From Streptomyces uncialis (GTDB lineage Bacteria; Actinomycetota; Actinomycetes; Streptomycetales; Streptomycetaceae): 64,000 nt of DNA. Under the pieces are notes generated by a model. The model did not search any database, was not told where the DNA came from, and saw only the letters and a program-made list of their open reading frames with translations. A program made the translations under genes and the position numbers. This document shows positions 58,500-64,000 of this stretch, one piece after another (position 1 is the stretch's first letter; each line of letters starts with the position of its first letter). Location of the stretch: positions 550,985 through 614,984 of the forward strand of contig NZ_LFBV01000003.1 of assembly GCF_001905345.1 (NCBI RefSeq). Direction: 5' to 3'.

Positions 58500-60176
58500 C
58501 TACTGGGCGGGGCCGTCGCAGACGGTGAGGGTGAGGTGGGTGCGGTCGCCGCCGGTACGGAGGGTCTGTTCGGCGGGGCTGAACGCGGTGGCCTGCCAGA
58601 GGTCGCCGTCGGTGCCGGGGTGGGGGGCGTAGAGCGGGAAGTCGCTGCCGCAGAGCTGGAGTCGCAGCCGGTGGCCGGCGCGCAGCCGGTAGCCGGTGTG
58701 GCCGAGGTCGACCCGGGCGGCGAGGGGTCCGCCGCCGGGGATACGACGCTGACCGCGCACGATCATCCGGGCGGTACCGTCGGGTGCGACGTCGTGGAGC
58801 TTGACGAAGAGATGGCCGGCCGCGGCACTGGTCCCGATGTCGACGGTGGCGGTGACGGGGCCGACGAGGTCCAGGGGCGCGGTGACGGGCGCGCCGGTGA
58901 AGGTGAGGACGTCGGGCCGGTCGTGGACGGACTGCTCCTCGGGGTACTCCTGGAGATGGACCCAGGGGTCGCGGACCGGGGAGGGCACGGGGTCGAGCGG
59001 ATCGTGGGTCCAGCGGACGGCGGCGGGTTCGCGTTCCCGGGCCTCGGTGAGGGTGCCGCCGTCGGCGCCGGTGGTGGCGAGTGCCGCGTCCGTGGGGTAG
59101 AGCCGCAGTTCGCGGGCGGCGGGCGGCGGCCAGGAGGTGGCGGTGCGGGTGCCGTCGTGGCCCTGGTACCAGGTCGCGCGGGGGAAGGCGGCGGTGTCCC
59201 CGCGTCCCGCGACGAAGGTGTCGAGGAAGTCGAGGGTGCGGCCCAGATAGCGGGGCAGGACGGCGTCCAGGACGCGTTCGTCGAGGGCGTGGTCGTGCTC
59301 GGGGCGGACCGGTGCCTGGTCGAGGTGGTAGGTGTGGTGGTCGCAGGCGTCCGCGTCGAGGTAGGTGTGCGGAGCCCAGCGCGGGTCGGCGAGCTGCGCG
59401 GTGTGGTCGCGCATGGAGGCGTCGATCAGGTTGTCGAACCAGCCGACGCGGTGGAGCACGGGCACGGGCCGGGCGGCGAACGGCGGCCGGGTACGGAAGG
59501 GGTCGACGGGTGGCCGTCCGGCGATGACTCCGTCGACGGCGGCGGAGCGGTGGCCGATCGCGGTGAAGGCTTCCTCGAAGAGGTCGCGCAGCGGCCGTAC
59601 CGACCAGTCGACCTCGTAGGCGTACAGGCCCTGGTCGACCCACATATGGGCGAAGTAGTTGGCGTGGTAGAGGGACAGGGCCGCGTCGGGGGTGGTGCCG
59701 GTGAGGCCGCGGAGGTCGGAGATCTCCAGGCTGGTGACGCGCGGGACGATCGCGCGCAGCGCGGGGTGGCCGCTCGCGGCGCCCGCCCACTGGGTGTAGC
59801 CGTGGTAGGAGTCGCCGACCATGGCGACGGAACCGTCGGACCAGGGCTGTGCGGCGATCCAGTCGAGGGTGTCGTAGGTGTCCTCGATCTCGTGGACGAA
59901 GGGGACGGTGTCGCCCTCGGAGCGGAACTTGCCGCGGACGTCCTGGGCGACGAGGACATAGCCGCGTTCCAGGTAGAGCGGGGCGAGCTTGTGGACCGCC
60001 ATATAGGCGCTCGCCTTGTCGTAGGGCATCCGGCTGACGACGGCGGTGTGCTTGCGCGGGGACGCCGGGAGGTACACGTCCGTCGCGAGGCGGACGCCGT
60101 CGCGCATGGGGACCATGTGCTGTTCGGCGCCCGCGTGCAGCGGGGACGGGCCGACCCGCAGGAACTGGAAGGTCAT
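58500..60176 (-). CDS. CocE/NonD-family serine hydrolase
   Basis: 558 residues. The X-Pro dipeptidyl-peptidase S15 fold: nucleophile elbow MVGDSYHGYTQW (GxSxxG), preceded by VLVAQDVRGKFRSEGD, and the C-terminal jelly-roll domain (LDLVGPVTATVDIGTSAAAGHLFVKLHDVAPDGTARMIVRG). Family members hydrolyse esters (cocaine esterase), acyl amides or X-Pro peptides. No signal peptide, so it acts on imported substrate. Lies between the binding-protein gene and the flavoprotein gene. Confidence 0.9.
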   Translation of the reverse strand: MTFQFLRVGPSPLHAGAEQHMVPMRDGVRLATDVYLPASPRKHTAVVSRMPYDKASAYMAVHKLAPLYLERGYVLVAQDVRGKFRSEGDTVPFVHEIEDTYDTLDWIAAQPWSDGSVAMVGDSYHGYTQWAGAASGHPALRAIVPRVTSLEISDLRGLTGTTPDAALSLYHANYFAHMWVDQGLYAYEVDWSVRPLRDLFEEAFTAIGHRSAAVDGVIAGRPPVDPFRTRPPFAARPVPVLHRVGWFDNLIDASMRDHTAQLADPRWAPHTYLDADACDHHTYHLDQAPVRPEHDHALDERVLDAVLPRYLGRTLDFLDTFVAGRGDTAAFPRATWYQGHDGTRTATSWPPPAARELRLYPTDAALATTGADGGTLTEAREREPAAVRWTHDPLDPVPSPVRDPWVHLQEYPEEQSVHDRPDVLTFTGAPVTAPLDLVGPVTATVDIGTSAAAGHLFVKLHDVAPDGTARMIVRGQRRIPGGGPLAARVDLGHTGYRLRAGHRLRLQLCGSDFPLYAPHPGTDGDLWQATAFSPAEQTLRTGGDRTHLTLTVCDGPAQ

Positions 60177-60207
60177 GGGATATCTCTCTGGACGGCGTTC
60201 GGGAGGG

Positions 60208-60861
60208 CTAGAGATTGCGGCGGTAGTCGTCGGCGAGGTCGTCGTCGAGGAGTGCCGCGGTGAGTCCGGCGATTCCGAAGTGGGCGGCGGCGATGGTTCC
60301 GCCGGAGGGCAGCAGACCGGCGAGGGCGCGCGGTTCGTCGTCCCACAGGCCGGAGCGGATGACCGCCTTGGCGCAGTGCAGATACGCCTGTTCGACCTCG
60401 ACGACGGTCGCCAGCTTCGCCGGGCGGCCCCGGGACTCCAGCATGGGCAGCAGCGCGGGGTCGTCGGTGGGATAGGCGCGCCCGTTGACCCGCAGGGTCT
60501 CCGCGTAGCCGGGCACCAGGAACAGCAGTCCCACTCCGGGGTTCTCGGTGATGTTGGTGAAGGTGTCGGCGAGTTGGTTGCCGGGCCGGTCGGGGATCAG
60601 CAGGGTGCGGTCGTCGAGGACCCGGACGAAGCCGGGGTGGTCGCCGCGCGGTGAGCAGTCGGTCGCCCCCGTGAGATCGGCCGAGGCGACGACGCAGAAC
60701 GGCGAGTGGGCGAGGAACAGCCGGCAGTGGTCGTCGAGCCGGTCGAGGACCTTCTGCCGCATCACCGGGTCGGGCGTGCCGACGATCTCGCGGACCCGGT
60801 CCAGACCGATCCGGCGGGGGCGGCTGGGCGCGGGGCGCGTCCGTACGGGGGTCGTGGTCAT
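60208..60861 (-). CDS. PPOX-fold flavoprotein, MSMEG_1061/DR2398-like
   Basis: 217 residues with a split-barrel FMN fold. LFLAHSPFCVVASADLTGATDCSPRGDHPGFVRVLDDRTLLIPDRPGNQLADTFTNITENPGVGLLFLVPG is the strong family signature. In other bacteria such genes often sit beside an oxidoreductase of the VanB/ferredoxin type, as here (4-bp overlap with the upstream gene). It may reduce or oxidise the imported compound or act with the reductase. Confidence 0.88.
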   Translation of the reverse strand: MTTTPVRTRPAPSRPRRIGLDRVREIVGTPDPVMRQKVLDRLDDHCRLFLAHSPFCVVASADLTGATDCSPRGDHPGFVRVLDDRTLLIPDRPGNQLADTFTNITENPGVGLLFLVPGYAETLRVNGRAYPTDDPALLPMLESRGRPAKLATVVEVEQAYLHCAKAVIRSGLWDDEPRALAGLLPSGGTIAAAHFGIAGLTAALLDDDLADDYRRNL

Positions 60862-61841
60862 AGGTCCAGCTCCAGTACGGGGGTCAGGGAGCGGGAGACG
60901 CAGGGGTACATCACCTGGGCCGTGTCCCGTTCGGCGGCGTCGAGGATGTGGTCGCGGTGGTCGGGGGTGCCGGCGCGGACGGTGACCTCGCAGCTGCCGC
61001 AGACGCCCTCGCGGCAGGAGCCGTGGACCTTGGCCCCGGCGGTGAGGAGCGCGTCGAGGACGCTTTCGTCGGCGGGCACCTTCACGGTGGTCCCGGAGCG
61101 CACGCAGCGCACCTCGACCGGTTTGTCGTCGGTGCGGGCGGGGGCGGCGGGCGGTTTGAAGCGTTCGACGTGGGCGCGCAGGCCGTCGCGTCCGGCGCAG
61201 TGCCCGGTGAGCGCGTCGAGCAGGCCCTCGGGTCCGCAGCAGTAGACGGCGAGCGGCTCGGCGCCGGGTGCCGGACACGCGGCGTCGAGGGTGTCCGTGA
61301 GCGGCAGTGCGCCGTGCTCGTCGCGGGCGGAGATCCGCACGCGCTCTCCGTGCGGGGCCAGTTCGGCGAGGAACGCCATGGACGCGCGGCTGCGTCCGCC
61401 GTACAGCAGCTGCCAGGGGGTGCCCCGGTGGTGGGCCTCGCGGAGCATCGGCAGGATCGGGGTGATGCCGATGCCTCCGGCGACGAAGAGGTAGCGGGCG
61501 GCGGGCAGCAGGGGGAAGTTGTTGCGGGGGCGGCCCGCCGCGACGAGCGCGCCGGGGCGCAGAAAGCGGTGGATGTACTCGGAGCCGCCGCGTCCGCGTG
61601 GTTCATGGAGGACGGCGATCCGGTAGGCGCCGGTGTCGGCGGGGTCGCCGCACAGCGAGTAGTGGCGTTCGACGCCGGTGGGCAGGGTGAGCCGCAGATG
61701 CGCGCCGGGCCGCCAGTCGGGCAGCGGCCGGCCGTGCGGATCGGTGAGGGTCAGCGACAGGACACCGTCGGCCTCCCAGCACAGTCGGGTCAGCCGCAGC
61801 CGCAGGTCGCCGCCCGCTTCCGGGGCTCCGTCGGCGGTCAT
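60858..61841 (-). CDS. VanB/phthalate-dioxygenase-type reductase (FMN/NAD, 2Fe-2S)
   Basis: 327 residues. A flavin-binding barrel (GVERHYSLCGDP), an NAD(P) domain (FVAGGIGITPILPML, YCCGPEGLLDAL) and a C-terminal plant-type ferredoxin with GSCREGVCGSCEV plus a distal Cys in VMYPCVSR. Members feed electrons from NADH to a Rieske oxygenase. No oxygenase alpha subunit is encoded anywhere in the window, so the electron acceptor is unclear; the split-barrel flavoprotein next to it is a candidate. Confidence 0.9.
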   Translation of the reverse strand: MTADGAPEAGGDLRLRLTRLCWEADGVLSLTLTDPHGRPLPDWRPGAHLRLTLPTGVERHYSLCGDPADTGAYRIAVLHEPRGRGGSEYIHRFLRPGALVAAGRPRNNFPLLPAARYLFVAGGIGITPILPMLREAHHRGTPWQLLYGGRSRASMAFLAELAPHGERVRISARDEHGALPLTDTLDAACPAPGAEPLAVYCCGPEGLLDALTGHCAGRDGLRAHVERFKPPAAPARTDDKPVEVRCVRSGTTVKVPADESVLDALLTAGAKVHGSCREGVCGSCEVTVRAGTPDHRDHILDAAERDTAQVMYPCVSRSLTPVLELDL

Positions 61842-63661
61842 GGGGCGCCGTCCCGCTGGTGGACGGGGACACCCTCGATCAGGGTCAGGTCGACCCGGGT
61901 GTCCGCGATCCGGTTCACCGGCCCCTCGAACGGGTCGCGGTCGAGGACGGCGAGGTCGGCGTACATCCCGGGGGCGAGGGTGCCCGTCGTCCGGTCGCGG
62001 TGGTTGATCCAGGCTCCGGCGGCGGTGTAGGCGCACAGGGCGTCGGCGAGGTCCAGCCGCTGTTCGGGCAGGAAGGGCCGCTCGATGTCGGTACCGGGGG
62101 TGGTGCGGTTGACGGCGACATGTATCCCGGCGAGCGGGTCGGCGCTGGAGACGGGCCAGTCGCTGCCCGCGACGAGGGTGGTCCCGGCGGCGCGCAGCGC
62201 GCCGAAGACATACTGCCGGGCGGCGCGTTCGGCGCCGAGGAAGGGGACGGTGAGTTCGGCCATCTGCTCGTCGTGGACGGCCCACAGGGGCTGCATGTTG
62301 GCGGCGGTCCCCAGCCGCCGGAAGCGGGGTACGTCGTCGGGGTGGACGAGCTGGACGTGCGCCAGGTGATGCCGGTTGTCGCCGTGGTGGCCGGCGTTGT
62401 GGGTGCGGGAGTCGTGGGTGCCGACGCTGTGCGGGTCGGCGCCGTGGGTGCGGGGGCCGTGCGGACCGGGGGTGTGCGGACCGGTCGCGATGGCCGGGGT
62501 GCCTTGGTGGCGGGCGGTCATGGCGGCCTCGACCGCGTTCAGCGCCTCCCGCACGGCACGGTCGCCGATGGTGTGGAAGTGGACCTGGAACCCGGCGCCG
62601 TCCAGGGCGGTGACGGCCCGGTCCAGTTCGGCGGGCGCGAGGTAGCTGTGGCCGCTGCCGGGGCCGTGGGCCGCGTCCGGTGCGGGCAGATAGGGGGTGA
62701 GCAGCGCGGCGGTGAAGTTCTCGCAGACGCCGTCCTGCATCACCTTGACGGTGGTCGCGCGGAAGCGCCCGACATGGCCGCGTTCACGGCGTTCGACGAG
62801 TTCGGCGAGCTGCTCGACGCCGCGTTCGCGGTCCCACCACAGGGCACCGGTCACCCGCCCGGTGAGCCGGCCCGATCCGGCGAGCGAGAGATAGGCGGCG
62901 AGCGGGTCGGGGTAGCTGAGGTAGGCCCCGATCAGGGCGTCCTGCCAGCCGGTGACCCCGAGCGAATGCAGATGCCGCTGCCCTTCCAGGAGGGCCTGTT
63001 CGTACTCCTGGGCGGTGATCGGCGGCAGATGCCGGGCGACGAGGTCCGCCGCGCCTTCGTGGAGGGTGCCGGTGGGGGTGCCGTCGGAGGCGCGCTCGAT
63101 CCGGCCGTCGGCGGGGTCGGGGGTGCGGCGGTCGATCCCCGCGAGTTCGAGGGCGCGGGTGTTCACCCAGGCACCGTGCCGGTCCCGGTTGAGCAGGAAG
63201 ACGGGCCGGTCGGGGACGACCGCGTCCAGCGTCGCCCGGTCGGGGGTGCCGGACGGGAAGTGGTCCATGGACCAGCCGCCGCCCACCACCCAGGGCCGCC
63301 CGGGGTGCCGGGCGGCGTACTCCGCGACCAGCCGGGCGGACTCGGCGGGGCCGACGGCGCCGGGCAGATCGCAGCGGGCGCGTTCCAGGCCGCCGAAGAC
63401 GGGGTGGGCGTGCCCGTCCACGAAGCCGGGCACGACCATGCGTCCGGCCAGATCGACGATCTCGGTACGGGGGCCGGTGAGGGCGCGGGCCGCGGGAGCG
63501 CCGAGGGCGACGATCCGTCCGGCGCGCACGGCCAGGCCGTCGGTCCAGGAGCGGGCCGCGTCGGCGGTGAACACGGGGCCGCCGAGAAGGACGAGGTCGG
63601 CCCGATCCGCCGCGGACCGGGTGCCGCGGGCGGCGGGCGGCTGGGTGCGGGTGTCGGTCAT
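61838..63661 (-). CDS. YtcJ-type amidohydrolase (amidohydrolase 3) with His-rich insert
   Basis: 607 residues. Metal-site motifs VVPGFVDGHAHPVFGG (HxH), QVHFHTIGDRAVREAL and VAGSDWPVSSADPL. Related to exported or cytoplasmic N-substituted formamide deformylase/YtcJ proteins, which hydrolyse formamides or amides. An insert at about residues 390-432, between HTIGD and the HLAHVQLVHP strand, is full of His, Gly, Thr and Asp (PHGPRTHGADPHSVGTHD) and is not normal for the family. First gene of the operon, transcribed from the region at the right edge. Confidence 0.88.
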   Translation of the reverse strand: MTDTRTQPPAARGTRSAADRADLVLLGGPVFTADAARSWTDGLAVRAGRIVALGAPAARALTGPRTEIVDLAGRMVVPGFVDGHAHPVFGGLERARCDLPGAVGPAESARLVAEYAARHPGRPWVVGGGWSMDHFPSGTPDRATLDAVVPDRPVFLLNRDRHGAWVNTRALELAGIDRRTPDPADGRIERASDGTPTGTLHEGAADLVARHLPPITAQEYEQALLEGQRHLHSLGVTGWQDALIGAYLSYPDPLAAYLSLAGSGRLTGRVTGALWWDRERGVEQLAELVERRERGHVGRFRATTVKVMQDGVCENFTAALLTPYLPAPDAAHGPGSGHSYLAPAELDRAVTALDGAGFQVHFHTIGDRAVREALNAVEAAMTARHQGTPAIATGPHTPGPHGPRTHGADPHSVGTHDSRTHNAGHHGDNRHHLAHVQLVHPDDVPRFRRLGTAANMQPLWAVHDEQMAELTVPFLGAERAARQYVFGALRAAGTTLVAGSDWPVSSADPLAGIHVAVNRTTPGTDIERPFLPEQRLDLADALCAYTAAGAWINHRDRTTGTLAPGMYADLAVLDRDPFEGPVNRIADTRVDLTLIEGVPVHQRDGAP

Positions 63662-63730
63662 TCGGATCGGCCTGTTCCGTGCGGAGGCGGGTGACGGGTC
63701 GGGGGGAGCTGTGTCCGGGGGTCCGGGTGG

Positions 63731-63754
63731 GGTGAGGTGAGGTGAGGTGAGGTG
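63731..63754. repeat. 5-bp tandem repeat
   Basis: GGTGA is repeated in tandem (4.8 copies) about 70 bp upstream of the amidohydrolase start, in its likely leader. Confidence 0.9.
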
Positions 63755-63862
63755 GAGCGGTGTCCCGGGGGGGCGGGGAGGCCGGGGTTCGGTGCGGGCG
63801 CCAGGCGCGGGGTGGGCGCTGGGGTGGGCACGGGGTGGGCGCCGACACCGACGCCCACGGCG

Positions 63863-63902
63863 GGGTCACCGGGTCACCGGGTCACCGGGTCACCGGGTCA
63901 CC
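63863..63902. repeat. 8-bp tandem repeat, five perfect copies
   Basis: GGGTCACC is repeated five times exactly, about 200 bp upstream of the operon start and about 55 bp downstream of the likely -35 box in the direction of transcription, so probably in the transcribed leader. Confidence 0.95.
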
Positions 63903-63956
63903 GGCCGGATTGTCCGGTGGGGCGATGGCTCCGAGGAAACACCTCGCGCCACCCTC

Positions 63957-63989
63957 TGTCAATGCCTTGGACTAAGCCTTTGTCCAGGG
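63957..63989 (-). promoter_or_regulatory. Promoter and operator candidate of the long operon
   Basis: On the minus strand TTGACA (63962-63957) is a perfect -35; a -10 is only weakly visible (TTTCCT at 63939-63934). Just upstream, CCTTGGAC (63965-63972) and GTCCAGGG (63982-63989) form an inverted repeat with one mismatch and a 9-nt spacer, a likely regulator site. The rest of 63662-64000 has no gene. Confidence 0.5.
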
Positions 63990-64000
63990 TGCGCTAGCAT

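Overview
The window is high-GC actinobacterial chromosome and almost certainly Streptomyces. Third codon positions are nearly all G/C, GTG and TTG starts are frequent, and many genes appear leaderless, with a TANNNT -10 box 6-7 nt before the start codon. Regulators of the SorC, LacI, MarR, LysR, ArsR, XRE and BTAD types are dense. The only RNA gene I can see is a selenocysteine tRNA.

Layout. 1-8.7 kb holds a SorC-type regulator divergent from a polyol-type MFS permease, then an ABC importer operon (binding lipoprotein, ATPase, fused permease) with a glycerophosphodiester phosphodiesterase and a LacI regulator. 8.8-20.6 kb is a mixed stretch: Eis-like acetyltransferase, DUF4262 protein, methyltransferase, secreted GDSL esterase, two metallo-beta-lactamase-fold hydrolases, a secreted subtilase, a MarR-controlled divergent MFS operon, a split-barrel flavoprotein and a VOC protein. 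20.9-28.5 kb is the selenium island. tRNA-Sec, selA, selB and selD run rightwards. A four-gene redox/membrane operon runs leftwards from the same intergenic region. 28.6-31.4 kb carries a BTAD regulator, fused remnants of a guanine deaminase and an MFS gene, and a membrane PP2C phosphatase. 31.9-35.2 kb has a lipase, an ArsR regulator with its operator and a decayed second copy of its leader, a HATPase kinase and a hemopexin-like protein. 35.7-39.3 kb is a possible beta-lactam response locus: serine hydrolase, LysR and a penicillin-binding transpeptidase. 39.6-51.1 kb is again mixed: DUF4118 and PH-like membrane proteins, a DapA-family lyase/LysR pair, an MmyB-type regulator/MFS pair, an amidohydrolase/XRE-cupin pair and an orphan receiver protein. 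51.4-63.7 kb is one long leftward operon: YtcJ-type amidohydrolase, VanB-type reductase, split-barrel flavoprotein, CocE hydrolase, complete Dpp-type ABC importer and an acyl-CoA ligase. It looks like uptake and catabolism of an amide or ester compound.

Main discovery. The last gene of the leftward operon beside the selenocysteine genes contains an in-frame TGA at codon 69. Coding sequence continues without interruption to a TAG 195 codons later. The bases just after the TGA can form a stem-loop with a GGGUCU apical loop, resembling a bacterial SECIS, and the codons there are unusual for this genome. With tRNA-Sec, SelA, SelB and SelD next door, this is a strong candidate for an undescribed membrane selenoprotein. 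It is co-transcribed with a CPTC thioredoxin-fold protein, a Tat-exported six-cysteine protein and an unrecognised protein.

All calls come from reading the sequence. No database search was run, so family names rest on recognised motifs and overall resemblance.
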